NCBI GenBank assembly: GCA_038852285.1
Contig: JAWCKG010000011.1
Span: 1-45,646 of the forward strand
Length of the DNA: 45,646 nucleotides
Source: Candidatus Bathyarchaeia archaeon
GTDB taxonomy: Archaea; Thermoproteota; Bathyarchaeia; 40CM-2-53-6; DTGE01
Direction of reading: 5' to 3'
This document shows positions 14,794 through 24,329 of the stretch, in pieces. The notes beneath the pieces are model-generated. The model had not been told where the DNA came from, made no database searches, and saw nothing but the letters and a program-made list of their open reading frames with translations. Each line of letters opens with the position of its first letter. Positions within the stretch are counted from its first letter, which is position 1. Both the position numbers and the translations under genes were made by a program.

Positions 14794-14832
14794 AGCCGGA
14801 GATCCGGGGTTCAAATCCCCGCGGGCCCGCCA

Positions 14833-15693
14833 AACTTTTTCACAAAATCAAATAAACGTGTATCTCTTCTTTAGATGGAATAGCTGTGATAACTATGTCA
14901 AAGGCATGGCGAAGTCCTAACTCAGCTTCGGCAACGTAAGCCTCAGCGCCGTCAGGTCATTTACAGTATTTCTTATTCTATCTCTTTTGGTCGCATATAT
15001 TGTGCATGAACTAAGCTTGAGAACGGAGTTGCCTAAGCTTCTAGAAATGAGGAGGCTGAAGCTAGCTACGAGTCGGCAACGCGTGTGGGTCGTCAAGAGT
15101 TTGATTAACTACGTCCCAGCAAGCGACAAATCGTAAGAACTAAAATTGGGGCAGCTAGGATTAATAAGCCAAGGTCTGACAACTACAACGTTCAAAGTCG
15201 AGGTACACCTTCCGAGAGTTTAGGCCGAAAAGATATTAGCTGGAGCGAAACGGTTCTTAGAGAAGGTTAAGAGCCGGGAAATCTCAAATTAATGATACAT
15301 CTACAGGAGTGAGAGCCGAATGCTGAAGGAGACATTTGGGAAATCCATGTTAGGCACTAATATTTGTGATCGAGCTTTTCCTGCTCAGGACTTTCTACTT
15401 TCCAAGATGGGAGTTAATGAGTGAAGTGCTGGTTTGAATATAGAAGATTGAAAAATCTATAATCGCCGACAGAACAACGGTAGAAGACCGGCTGCAGCAT
15501 ACAAGATCCAAGAAACGGTTTACCATGGAAGAATTCCGACCACTAGCCTAGCGCGTCCAATATCTCGAATCAAAAAGAAATTCATCGAGATATTAATTAT
15601 GCTTCTGATAGAGAATACTGAAAGGCGCAAGATGATTTGAGACGCCTCAACCTTTCATATTAGCGTACTTTCTAATCGACCATTGTATATTCC
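14833..15693. other. Gene-free, possibly decayed region
   Basis: About 860 bases without an intact gene. On the forward strand, one frame from roughly 14920 to 15293 is protein-like but interrupted by TAA and TAG codons. It includes a hydrophobic stretch (SFTVFLILSLLVAYIVHEL) and, near the end, AEKILAGAKRFLEKVKSREI. It may be a dead membrane-protein gene, but I cannot name a family. The remainder holds only a hairpin-forming repeat. Confidence 0.35.
15559..15594. repeat. 10-bp perfect inverted repeat
   Basis: AATATCTCGA (15559-15568) and TCGAGATATT (15585-15594) are exact reverse complements separated by 16 bases. The element lies 100 bases beyond the stop of the leftward NSS transporter gene. 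There is no T-tract, so termination is uncertain, and a protein-binding site or element end is possible. Confidence 0.5.
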
Positions 15694-17151
15694 TTATGAA
15701 AATTGCTTCAGGCGTCGATGGTGACGATAACGGTAATCGAGCTGGATTAGAAGTATTAGTATTGTAAGAGGGAGACCGACCAGTAACAACGTGAATAGTT
15801 CTTGCGCTAAGCTTCCTATATATGGGATGCCTGGAAGAAAGTGCCACTCTGGGAAGTCAAGACCTAGAAAGAGTCTAGATACTGTTATTATAATCAAAAC
15901 TGCTGGAACAACGTACTTGGTTATCATATATACGGTTAAGGGATGCAGATCTCCCCATGAAGATCTCATCTGTGAGGACAAAGCCCGTTTATCTAAGAAC
16001 CACGTGAAGATCACCGCGATTAGAAGTGCGTTAATAGGCAGCCCTATCGTCCCTACGGTTTCATCCAGCAAGTCAAGAACCCTAAATCCGAACATATGGA
16101 GGTTTATAGAGCTGTAGCTTAAGGCTGATGGTAATCCAAGCAAAAAAACCATCACCGTTAAAATTAACGTGAGCTTTCGTCTTGAAAGGTCAGTTGATGA
16201 TATGACCGCGGCAACGTTCACTTCCATCATCGACACGGATGAAGTTAAAGCTGCAAAGAAGAGAAGTAAAAAGAATCCCCCCGCGAGAATTCTACCCGAC
16301 GGTATGTGTTCGAAGGCTCGTGGCAAGGTTGAAAAGGCAAGCTCAGCACCTATAGCGGGCTCCATTCCAAATGTGAAGACTATAGGAAAAATCACTATTC
16401 CAGCCAGTATTGAGATTGCAAGATCCGCGATAGTGATGATTAAGGAGGAGCTGGGGATCGCGGTGTCGTTGTCAAGGTATGCCCCATAAGTGATAAGAAC
16501 TCCGAAGCCCACAGACAGGGAGAAGAAGGCTTGACCGAATGCTGCACTCCAGATGAGAGGATTATGGAGGGCCGTAAAATCGGGCTTAAGAAAATAATTC
16601 AGACCATTAGTGAACCCCGATAATGATGTAGAGAATAAGGTCATTCCACCCAGTATGATGAAGTTAATTGGCATCAAAATAGACGTTACCCTCTCGATGC
16701 CTCCTCTTATCCCTAAAGAAACCACCAAACCTGTCGCGACCGTTGCAGCAGTGAAATATAGGATTGGCTGACAAGAGGATGTGAAACTTGAAAAAAGAAT
16801 CTTAACCCCTACTAGTGAAGCAATCGCATAAGCAAGAGTCCAACCTGTTATAACGAGATAATAACTCAAAATGTAGAAAACTATCACCCAAACCAACCAA
16901 CCAAAAAAATGAAATTTAGAGCCTATCCTTCGAAAGGCGGATACTACATCCGCCCTCAAGTACCTTCCTATAGCCAGCTCAAGAGTCATTAACGGAAGAC
17001 CAAAACCGAAGACTGCCAGGAGATAGGGAACCAGATAGGCGCCTCCTCCATTCTGGCCAACAACTGAGGGAAAACGCCAAATATTCCCTATGCCTACAGC
17101 AGAGCCGATGGTAGCCAACAGAAATCCAAATCTTGTAGACCACCTCTCCAT
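15694..17151 (-). CDS. Sodium-dependent NSS/SNF-family transporter
   Basis: A 485-residue LeuT-fold symporter. The first membrane helix carries ATIGSAVGIGNIWRFPSVVG, where the unwound G-x-G-N-x-W-R-F-P builds the Na+ and substrate sites. About eleven to twelve membrane helices follow. Family members import amino acids or related amines with Na+, and the substrate cannot be deduced. I start at ATG 17151, because GGTGA lies seven bases ahead of it. The ATG at 17166 has no such site. A TATA-like ATTTTATATG is near 17220. No partner gene is adjacent. Confidence 0.93.
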   Translation of the reverse strand: MERWSTRFGFLLATIGSAVGIGNIWRFPSVVGQNGGGAYLVPYLLAVFGFGLPLMTLELAIGRYLRADVVSAFRRIGSKFHFFGWLVWVIVFYILSYYLVITGWTLAYAIASLVGVKILFSSFTSSCQPILYFTAATVATGLVVSLGIRGGIERVTSILMPINFIILGGMTLFSTSLSGFTNGLNYFLKPDFTALHNPLIWSAAFGQAFFSLSVGFGVLITYGAYLDNDTAIPSSSLIITIADLAISILAGIVIFPIVFTFGMEPAIGAELAFSTLPRAFEHIPSGRILAGGFFLLLFFAALTSSVSMMEVNVAAVISSTDLSRRKLTLILTVMVFLLGLPSALSYSSINLHMFGFRVLDLLDETVGTIGLPINALLIAVIFTWFLDKRALSSQMRSSWGDLHPLTVYMITKYVVPAVLIIITVSRLFLGLDFPEWHFLPGIPYIGSLAQELFTLLLVGLPLTILILLIQLDYRYRHHRRLKQFS

Positions 17152-17559
17152 CCGAAGCTCACCCATGAATATGCCTGGTTAGAACAAGCCTTTGAAATCC
17201 TTTCTGATTCACATTCATATAAAATATATAGTACGAACTATTAATATTCCTTTATTCGGAAAGCTCGACATTAGTCTATACACCGTTGCATCGGAATCGT
17301 TCTATTTTTAAGTTATAAAAGCGAGATTTGATGTCAGCAATAATATGAATAAGTAAAGATAATCCAAACCTATATCCCAATATTCTCGGACTCAACATAC
17401 ATGCCACAACCCCTATCATTAAAATCTTCAAGAATGTCAGAGTAAAGGAAGAGCGCGACAAATAATATAATGTTTCAGAGGTCTTTATAAAAGAGGAATA
17501 ACATCTATATTCACAATAACAGTTACAAGAATATTAATAATGATAATCGGTGAATTAGC
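17152..17559. other. Divergent promoter region
   Basis: An A/T-rich intergenic stretch between the leftward NSS gene and the rightward protease gene. A TATA-like element for the protease gene, CTTTATAAAAG, lies at about 17483-17493, and the one for the NSS gene lies near 17220. A 61-codon reverse frame here has no ribosome site or family resemblance and is not called. Confidence 0.5.
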
Positions 17560-18687
17560 ATGTCCTTCAAAGCTGGAAGAGTATTCGGCGTCACGATCAG
17601 GGTCCATTATACTCTCCTTTTTATTTTCTTCCTAATCGTATGGTCTCTGGCCATGGGGTATATGCCCCAGCAATTTCCAGGTCTCTCCCCCATAAGGTAT
17701 TGGATTATTGGCACTATATCAGGTTTCATCCTTCTCTTATCAGTGGTAATACATGAGTTATGCCATTCCATAGTCGCCATAAAGTTAGGTTTGCCGATTA
17801 AGAGGATCACTCTGTTCTTTCTGGGCGGAGCCGCTGAGATGGCGGAGGAGCCTAAAAGACCTGATGTTGAGTTTAAGATGGCGTTGGTAGGTCCACTCTC
17901 CAGCTTTGCCATCGCCGCTCTTTTTGGTGGGTTATGGTACATATTTAAGACAGTAAGCCTCAGCGTCGAGCTGTTAGCGATAGCTCAGTATGGAGCAGTC
18001 ATTAACCTTATTCTCGGGGGGTTCAATCTTCTCCCCGCGTTTCCTATGGATGGGGGAAGAATATTCAGGTCCATTGCATGGAAGTATATGAGAAGCATGA
18101 TCAAAGCCACTCAGCTTGCCACAAAATTGAGTGTTGGATTCGCTTATGCTATGATGTTCGGCGGCTTCCTCATGATAATCTTCAGAGGCCTGTTCAACGG
18201 CCTCTGGATCATATTCATCGGGTGGTTCATAAAATCTGGAGCTGAGGCGGGACTCAGCCAAACTATCATCACTCAAGCATTATCGGGAACCACTGTAAGC
18301 GAGATAATGTCTAGCGACGTCGTTACTGTAGATTTTGATACGCCATTACACAGACTAGTTACGGAATACTTCTTGACTAGAAAATTTGCTGGATACCCTG
18401 TTCGAAAAGACGGGGCCGTGGTAGGCATGGTCACAATGGATCAGGTAAAACGTATCCCTCGCCCTCTTTGGGAAAAAACGGCTGTGAGAGACGTTATGAA
18501 ACCCCTTGGTGAGTTGGTGATCGTGGAACCTGAGACCCCTGCGTCAGATGCGTTTTATAAAATGTCTAGAAAAGATGAGGGAAGGATACTCGTGATGAAA
18601 AACGGCGAGTTGAATGGAATCGTTAGCAGAAAGGACTTTACACATCTAATCAAAACTAAAATTGACTTAGAATACGGACTTACCTGA
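17560..18687 (+). CDS. Site-2-protease-type metalloprotease with two CBS domains
   Basis: A 375-residue M50 membrane protease. His65-Glu-Leu-Cys-His69 is the zinc HExxH in a membrane helix, and NLLPAFPMDGGRIFRS holds the third ligand, Asp164. There are about six membrane helices over residues 10-235. Residues about 245-375 are a CBS pair (VSEIMSSDVVTVDFDTPLHR and RDVMKPLGELVIVEPETPA), which in this subgroup binds adenine nucleotides and gates cleavage. Substrates are membrane-bound regulators, here unknown. GGTGA stands seven bases before the ATG. The P-type ATPase follows after 118 bases on the same strand and may be co-regulated. Confidence 0.95.
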   Translation: MSFKAGRVFGVTIRVHYTLLFIFFLIVWSLAMGYMPQQFPGLSPIRYWIIGTISGFILLLSVVIHELCHSIVAIKLGLPIKRITLFFLGGAAEMAEEPKRPDVEFKMALVGPLSSFAIAALFGGLWYIFKTVSLSVELLAIAQYGAVINLILGGFNLLPAFPMDGGRIFRSIAWKYMRSMIKATQLATKLSVGFAYAMMFGGFLMIIFRGLFNGLWIIFIGWFIKSGAEAGLSQTIITQALSGTTVSEIMSSDVVTVDFDTPLHRLVTEYFLTRKFAGYPVRKDGAVVGMVTMDQVKRIPRPLWEKTAVRDVMKPLGELVIVEPETPASDAFYKMSRKDEGRILVMKNGELNGIVSRKDFTHLIKTKIDLEYGLT

Positions 18688-18805
18688 ACAAGAGGAAAGG
18701 CGTCTAAAGTATGAGACAATACCTTAACCTGAATCTTCAATTGATCACCAGCCTCACAAGTACAGAATCAACTTAAAACGCTTAGGCCGTCAGAGGAATA
18801 CCACC

Positions 18806-21562
18806 TTGGTCAAAGAGAAAATCTGGCATGCTCGGAATATCTTGGAAATATTCAGAGAGCTTGAAACAAATGAGAAAGGGTTAACAAGCGCTGAAGCGGA
18901 GAAGAGACTTCAAAAATATGGGCCGAACGAGTTAGAGGAAGAAAAGCCGATAACAAAATTGGCTTTGCTCGCGGCTCAGCTGAGGAGTCCCCTTATCGCA
19001 GTGCTCGTCATCGCTGCATCGATCTCGTTGCTCCTCGGAAAAATGATCGACATGATCGTTGTCGTCGCCGTTATCGTCTTCAACACGTCGATAGGGTTCT
19101 TCCAAGAGTATAAGGCAGAGGCAGCCCTTCGCGCTCTGAAATCGATGGCTGCTCCTGAAGCGGAGGTAATTCGCGATTGCCCTGAAGAAGGGGCCTGCAT
19201 CGAGATGCGGATCAAGACGAGAGAGATTGTTCCTGGCGATATCATACTTCTAGATTCTGGCGATAAGATTCCCGCGGATGCTCGCATCCTCGAAGCGGTT
19301 AATCTTGAGATAGATGAATCCATGCTGACCGGCGAATCTACCCCTGTGAGGAAGGTCGCTGAGACTCTCGCTGAAGATCTACCTGTAGCCGAGAGGATAA
19401 ACATGGCCTTCGCGGGTACGATTGTGACGCGGGGAAGGGGAAAGGCGGTCGTTGTTGAAACTGGAATGGAAACCGAGATGGGGAAAATCGCTAAACTGAT
19501 AAAAGAGACAGAGAAAGCTGAAATCCCCATCAAACGGCGAATCACCGACCTCACTAAAAAACTAGGGTTGCTTGCCTTATTTGCAAGCAGCCTAACATTA
19601 GCCCTCGGCCTTCTTCGCGGATTTGAATTCTACGAGGTTTTTCTCTTCGCATTGGCCTCTGCGGTTTCAGCCATCCCCGAAGGATTACCAGCGGTGATGA
19701 CAATAACATTAGCGGTCGGTGTGAATAGGATGGCCAAGCGTAATGCCATTATCAGAAAACTTCAGGCAGTTGACACATTAGGCTCGGCTACTGTAATATG
19801 CACCGATAAGACGGGAACTCTTACAACTAATCAGATGACTGTGAAGAAAATCTTAGTGAACAATAGAATGGTTGAGGTTACTGGAGCTGGCTTCACTCCT
19901 GTAGGACAGTTCATTGTTGAGGGCAATCCGGTAGATGCTTTAAAGGACGAATCGCTCAGACAGTTCCTCGCGGCCGCTACTCTCTGCACCGATGCCCGGC
20001 TCAGACGCCGCGAAGTGAAAGAGGGATATCGATGGGAGATCGCGGGGGACCCGACCGAGGGAGCATTGGTCGTCGCTGCAGAAAAGGCCAGGCTCCACAA
20101 GGATGAGTTAGAGGAGAAGCTCCCACGCATCGATGAGATCCCATTTGACCCGAAGCAAAGGTACATGGCCACATTTCACATCGGTGAATCAAAAAAACTG
20201 AAAGCCTATGTTAAGGGTGCGCCTGAGACCATCATCAGAATGTGTCATAAGATTTTGGAAGACGGTAAGATAGAAAATCTGGTGCAACGTGAAAAAGAAA
20301 AGATATTAACCATTAGCACACAGATGGCGAGCGAAGGGCTACGGGTGCTTGCCATAGCCTTCCAAGAGATAGAAAAAGATAAACTTGTTAACTTTAAGGC
20401 AGGGATGCAGACACACCGAGCGAAGCTAGTTTTTGTTGGCCTTGCAGGGATAACTGACCCTCCACGTCCCGAAGCAAAGTCAGCTGTGCAACTTTGTAAA
20501 AGGGCAGGAATCAAAGTTGTCATGATAACAGGTGATCATAAACTCACCGCAGAGGCCATAGCAAAAGAGATTGGAATTTACAAGATAGGTTCACAGATTC
20601 TTACAGGCTCAGATATCGATAATTTTAGCGATGATCAATTAGATGCTGTCGTTGATGAAACCTCAGTCTTCGCCCGGATGTCCCCGACTCATAAGCACAG
20701 GGTCGTGGAATCCTTCAGACGGAGAGGCCACATCGTTGCTGTGACTGGTGATGGAGTCAACGACGCGCCAGCTTTGAAAGCCGCAGAAATCGGTATTGCG
20801 ATGGGCGTCTCAGGAACCGATGTTACCAAAGAGACCGCGGATATGGTATTGGCCGATGACAATTTCGCAAGCATCGTCAACGCGGTTGAAGAAGGACGGG
20901 TAATGTTTGAGAACGTAAGGAAGGTCGTAAAATATTTGATTACCACCAATGTTGGGGAGATCCTCACACTACTGACAGCTCTCACCCTTCTCTCAAACGC
21001 TCCTCTCATCTTTACACCTGTTCAAATCTTATGGGTTAACCTAGTAACTGATGGGTTGCTTGACGTGACTTTAGCGTTGGAGCCAAAAGAAGAAGATGTT
21101 ATGGATCAACCTCCCAGAAAAGCTGAGGAGAAAGTGATCAATCGAGACATCATGTTGAGCACCATATATGTGGCTGCGATTATGGCGACCGGAACGCTGT
21201 GGGTGTTCATAAAAGAGTGGAATGGAGGAAGCATCGTAAGAGCGCAAACCCTAGGATTCACCACGATGGCCATGTTTCAAGTCTACAACTCATTAAACTG
21301 TAGATCAAGAAACAAATCAATTTTTAAACTTGGACTATTTACCAACAAGTATCTATTAGGCGCAATAGCTGCTTCAGTTATGCTGCAAATATCAGCAACC
21401 ATCTTCCCCTTCTTTCAAACAGCGCTGGGCACTATTCGACTGTCCGTTGGAGACTGGTTAACTATAGCTACTGTTTCAAGTTTGGTATTTGTCGGTGACG
21501 AGTTGAGGAAATTTGTTAGAAGCAGAATAAAAAAGCATGTAGATTGGATCAAAGACGGTTGA
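18806..21562 (+). CDS. SERCA-like P2A-type cation (probably Ca2+) ATPase
   Basis: A 918-residue P-type ATPase starting with TTG. Actuator LTGES at 174-178, phosphorylation site CTDKTGTLT with Asp334, and hinge VTGDGVNDAPA are all intact. Ion-site motifs match SERCA: AIPEGLPAVMT (M4, 289-299), TTNVGEIL (M5) and NLVTDGL (M6). These carry the Glu, Asn/Glu and Asn-Thr-Asp ligands of both Ca2+ sites, so two-site Ca2+ export is likely. Both termini lack metal-binding cysteine domains. The sequence is complete. The site-2 protease upstream and the LigD-like spacing give no further functional clue. Confidence 0.93.
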   Translation: MVKEKIWHARNILEIFRELETNEKGLTSAEAEKRLQKYGPNELEEEKPITKLALLAAQLRSPLIAVLVIAASISLLLGKMIDMIVVVAVIVFNTSIGFFQEYKAEAALRALKSMAAPEAEVIRDCPEEGACIEMRIKTREIVPGDIILLDSGDKIPADARILEAVNLEIDESMLTGESTPVRKVAETLAEDLPVAERINMAFAGTIVTRGRGKAVVVETGMETEMGKIAKLIKETEKAEIPIKRRITDLTKKLGLLALFASSLTLALGLLRGFEFYEVFLFALASAVSAIPEGLPAVMTITLAVGVNRMAKRNAIIRKLQAVDTLGSATVICTDKTGTLTTNQMTVKKILVNNRMVEVTGAGFTPVGQFIVEGNPVDALKDESLRQFLAAATLCTDARLRRREVKEGYRWEIAGDPTEGALVVAAEKARLHKDELEEKLPRIDEIPFDPKQRYMATFHIGESKKLKAYVKGAPETIIRMCHKILEDGKIENLVQREKEKILTISTQMASEGLRVLAIAFQEIEKDKLVNFKAGMQTHRAKLVFVGLAGITDPPRPEAKSAVQLCKRAGIKVVMITGDHKLTAEAIAKEIGIYKIGSQILTGSDIDNFSDDQLDAVVDETSVFARMSPTHKHRVVESFRRRGHIVAVTGDGVNDAPALKAAEIGIAMGVSGTDVTKETADMVLADDNFASIVNAVEEGRVMFENVRKVVKYLITTNVGEILTLLTALTLLSNAPLIFTPVQILWVNLVTDGLLDVTLALEPKEEDVMDQPPRKAEEKVINRDIMLSTIYVAAIMATGTLWVFIKEWNGGSIVRAQTLGFTTMAMFQVYNSLNCRSRNKSIFKLGLFTNKYLLGAIAASVMLQISATIFPFFQTALGTIRLSVGDWLTIATVSSLVFVGDELRKFVRSRIKKHVDWIKDG

Positions 21563-21809
21563 AATCTAAAAGATATGTCTACTCACCTCAAGCCTTCGAG
21601 ACTGGTTTATGTCAGAGATTGCGTCCTAGATGGTTTACGTTAGAGATAAAGCTTCAATAAGATAAAGGGACGATTTAAGAGATATCGAGCTAGGTCCATA
21701 CGCATGTCGGGCTCCGCTCCCTCCAAGATCGATTTCCGAACCCAAATCCGACATCTTTACGTTGCCATGTCTTGAGTTTCCTCAAGCTGTGAGTGGAGAG
21801 CAATTGGTC

Positions 21810-21980
21810 CTAAGCAAATATTCCACGACGACCATTCAGAAGGATGTAGAGAACGCCGAGCATAGCGCTCCGATAGGCACCATGGGCATACCAGGCGTTC
21901 CTAAAGGCTTCTGCAGTAATTAGAAGTTCAACGATTCTCCGTAAATCATCTATTGAATCTTCTAAAGTGTAGCCATAAAC
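21810..21980 (-). other. Protein-like open frame without start codon
   Basis: A 56-codon reverse frame between a TAA and a TAG reads YGYTLEDSIDDLRRIVELL then AFRNAWYAHGAYRSAML and VLYILLNGRRGIFA. Composition is protein-like, but no ATG, GTG or TTG opens it. It could be the C-terminal remnant of a lost gene. I recognise no family. The remaining 21563-22052 stretch shows nothing else. Confidence 0.3.
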
Positions 21981-22052
21981 TTAAAAAGCAGAAATGTCTA
22001 AGGAAGTTTTGAAACACTCTAAAAGTTATCAAAAGTGAACAAGGTGATCAGA

Positions 22053-22667
22053 TTGTCAGCTTTCATAAGAAGTGTATACTACTTCAAAAGACCGGGACCT
22101 TCAAATACTAGATTAGTCATCGAGGCGGTGAAGAAGAGGCTCGAATCTGGCGATGTAAGGCTAATCGTGGTTCCCGTCACTACAGGCAAGACTCTGGAAA
22201 TGTTCACTCAGGAATTAAGTGAAGATGTAGAAATAAAGGCGGTTTCTGAAGATGAAACACTCGTCGCGTGCAGAAGTACAGCTTATTTGGATAAAGGATT
22301 GCTCGGCACTCTTATCCGAAGCCGTATAGATGAAGGCTTAGGAATTATCGATAGAAAATCTCGAAGAGAGATTTTCGACATAACCTTCCTACCTTTCTGC
22401 GGGGAAAAATGGGAAGCGTTGCGCGAAGTCCTCTATGCCTTTGGTCAGGGGATGAAAGTGGCTATCGAAATTTCAGTCGCCGCTGTAGAAGTGGGCAAAG
22501 TAAAACCGTACACCAAGGTCATCTCTATTGGAGGGATGGAGGAGGGGGCAGACACCGCGATAGTAGTCAAAACGTCACCACAGAGGGAAGCTTTCGGAGG
22601 AGTGCCCGAAAAGAGGCTCTACGTCCATGAGATAATAGCTATGCCTGTAGAGAAATGGGCTATATGA
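22053..22667 (+). CDS. Stand-alone pyruvate-kinase-C-domain-like protein
   Basis: A 204-residue protein resembling the alpha/beta C-terminal domain of pyruvate kinase without the catalytic barrel. KRPGPSNTRLVIEAVKKR opens it, VTTGKTLEMF forms the nucleotide-like loop, and the end carries FGQGMKVAIEISVAAVEVG and SIGGMEEGADTAIVVK. Such free-standing domains are common in archaea. Their activity is not established and they may bind phosphate ligands. I choose TTG 22053 because GGTGA lies five bases upstream. GTG 22035 would add six residues. It stands alone, with gaps on both sides. Confidence 0.85.
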   Translation: MSAFIRSVYYFKRPGPSNTRLVIEAVKKRLESGDVRLIVVPVTTGKTLEMFTQELSEDVEIKAVSEDETLVACRSTAYLDKGLLGTLIRSRIDEGLGIIDRKSRREIFDITFLPFCGEKWEALREVLYAFGQGMKVAIEISVAAVEVGKVKPYTKVISIGGMEEGADTAIVVKTSPQREAFGGVPEKRLYVHEIIAMPVEKWAI

Positions 22668-22795
22668 ACGGAGATTGGATGATCACCTCTTTATGCCTGT
22701 AATCAATCTACTCCAAACGTACGACGCATGTTATGAACCTTAAGAACAGGATAGGAAGATAATTTTTGTAGTTAACATTTATGGGGTATATCAGC

Positions 22796-22984
22796 ATGAA
22801 AACATTTGTGGTATTTTGGGAAATTCTGTTGCTTCTTGCTTCTGTCTTAGTTTTTAGAAGTATATGGTTGTTCCTTGATGATCTGATCGGGGTGAATCAG
22901 CGGGGATTGTGGGTGTCGCTGGTTTTAGGGGTGACAGCTGCTTCGATATCACTCTACGTTCTAAATAAATACACAAAAGAATGA
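22796..22984 (+). CDS. Small two-helix membrane protein
   Basis: A 62-residue hydrophobic protein. Helix one is FWEILLLLASVLVFRSIWLFL, a short polar turn (DDLIGVNQRG) follows, and helix two is LWVSLVLGVTAASISLYVL, ending NKYTKE. No family is recognised. An ATG five codons earlier (22781) is possible, and GGGGTA sits eight bases before ATG 22796. The clean two-helix pattern supports a real gene despite the small size. Confidence 0.55.
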   Translation: MKTFVVFWEILLLLASVLVFRSIWLFLDDLIGVNQRGLWVSLVLGVTAASISLYVLNKYTKE

Positions 22985-23062
22985 TCGTACTCTCTACATA
23001 AGATAACAGACATGTCTATTCGAATCCCGTTTTGTATTTGAGGTCAGCAAGTGTTTAAATGA

Positions 23063-23233
23063 ACCCATTTATCGTTCCTCCTAGGTGGCCGATGTAAGCT
23101 GCTAGAACCGACATACCAGACCTTCGGATTCGAAGAAGCGATTGGAAGACTTGCCGTGCGAATGGCTTTTGGCGTTCCTCTAGAAAGCATGGAGGCCCAA
23201 GCATACAATATAAACCGCGCCCCGGCAACCTAG
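23063..23233 (+). other. Open C-terminal-like fragment
   Basis: Between a TGA and a TAG, 56 codons read LLGGRCKLLEPTYQTFGFEE then GRLAVRMAFGVPLESMEAQA and YNINRAPAT. The ending has the feel of a conserved enzyme C-terminus, but there is no start codon and no upstream gene. It is probably the tail of a decayed gene. The rest of 22985-23432 shows no other coding signal. Confidence 0.3.
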
Positions 23234-23432
23234 GCCTAGACTCTCTTACCCTTCTTTTATGCCAGAATGGTGCATATTAACCACCCCTAAGTTGGAGATG
23301 ACCGCAGCCCAGAAGGATTTGATGGAAAACAAACATCTTAAAGCTATGACTTACATATCATAGAGAGTAATGCGCCACAGAAGCGCGTAGCCAAATGACA
23401 TGCTAATTAACCTATTAAAAGAGATGATTAAC

Positions 23433-24329
23433 ATGAATTTAGCGGAAGGGATTAAATGCCTCAAGGAGGAGAAGAAGGCTATCCTCCTCGTACACAACTA
23501 TCAGCGGCCAGAGATCTACGAAGTCGCGGACTTCATCGGCGACTCCCTAGAGCTTAGCAGAAGAAGCGCCGAGACAGACGCCGAGATGATCGTGTTCTGC
23601 GGAGTAGACTTTATGGCGGAAACCGCCCACATACTCAACCCCCAGAAGACCGTGTTACTCCCCATCCTACAGGCCCGCTGCCCCATGGCGGCCATGGCCG
23701 ACGCCGAAGGCGTAAAGAGGATGAAACAGAGTCATCCAGACGCCGCCGTGGTGAGCTACGTCAACACGTCAGCGGAGGTAAAAGCCGAGTCGGACATATG
23801 CTGCACAAGCGCGAACGCTGTAGAAGTCGTCAACTCCCTGGACCAGGATGAGGTTATCTTCGTCCCCGATGAGAACCTAGCGCTCTACGTGCAAAGATAC
23901 TCTAAGAAGCGCATCATCCCGTGGAGGGGCTGGTGCTACGTCCACACCCAGTTCTCAGCTAAAGAGTTAAATGAGGCACGGCTGAAACATCCAAACGCCG
24001 AGGTCATCGTACACCCTGAGTGCAAACCTGAAGTCATAGACCTAGCGGACCATGTCTGCAGCACAAGCCAAATGGTCAAGAGGGTTGCGGTAAGCCATAA
24101 AACAGAGTTCATCATCGGAACCGAGGTGGGGATGATAGAGCGGCTTAAGATGCTGTATCCGAGCAAGACATTCTACTCAGCTCCTCCCAGATCAACCTGC
24201 GTCCAGATGAAGAAGATCACCCTAAGGTCGATTCTCAAGGCTTTGGAGACGGAACGGCATAAGGTGCAAGTTCCCGAGGAAATAAGGTTTAGGGCTAAGA
24301 AGGCGCTGGACAGGATGTTAGAGATTTGA
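23433..24329 (+). CDS. nadA: Quinolinate synthase
   Basis: NadA, 298 residues. It condenses iminoaspartate with dihydroxyacetone phosphate into quinolinate using a [4Fe-4S] cluster. The opening KAILLVHNYQRPEIYEVADF and GDSLELSR are family signatures. The three cluster cysteines are in FCGVDFMAET, RGWCYVHTQF and STCVQMKK. VHPECKPEV and GTEVGMIERL are other conserved substrate-site segments. Alternative starts at 23400 and 23424 would add up to 11 residues, and ATG 23433 fits the family's usual N-terminus. The nadB start overlaps its stop. Confidence 0.96.
   Translation: MNLAEGIKCLKEEKKAILLVHNYQRPEIYEVADFIGDSLELSRRSAETDAEMIVFCGVDFMAETAHILNPQKTVLLPILQARCPMAAMADAEGVKRMKQSHPDAAVVSYVNTSAEVKAESDICCTSANAVEVVNSLDQDEVIFVPDENLALYVQRYSKKRIIPWRGWCYVHTQFSAKELNEARLKHPNAEVIVHPECKPEVIDLADHVCSTSQMVKRVAVSHKTEFIIGTEVGMIERLKMLYPSKTFYSAPPRSTCVQMKKITLRSILKALETERHKVQVPEEIRFRAKKALDRMLEI

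Larger units (their letters stand above)
14727..14829 (+). tRNA. tRNA-Arg(GCG), probably with two short introns; CCA encoded
   Basis: The acceptor stem GGGCCCG pairs with CGGGCCC (14822-14828), discriminator G14829, followed by encoded CCA (14830-14832). The D-stem is GUCU/GGAC (one G-U), and the T-arm is CGGGG-UUCAAAU-CCCCG. Removing two 14-base segments leaves a 75-base tRNA with anticodon stem CUGGC/GCCGG (one G-U) and loop CUGCGGA, anticodon GCG at 14776-14778. The G discriminator and overall sequence fit archaeal tRNA-Arg for CGC and CGU codons. A TTTTT run (14836-14840) follows as terminator. Confidence 0.93.

Noticed and set aside
15647-15847. Reverse frame beside the NSS transporter C-terminus
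   Set aside because: It lies mostly inside the transporter gene in another frame and has no ribosome site.
17276-17461. 61-codon hydrophobic reverse frame in the NSS/protease gap
   Set aside because: No ribosome site, no family resemblance, and it overlaps the promoter region for both neighbouring genes.
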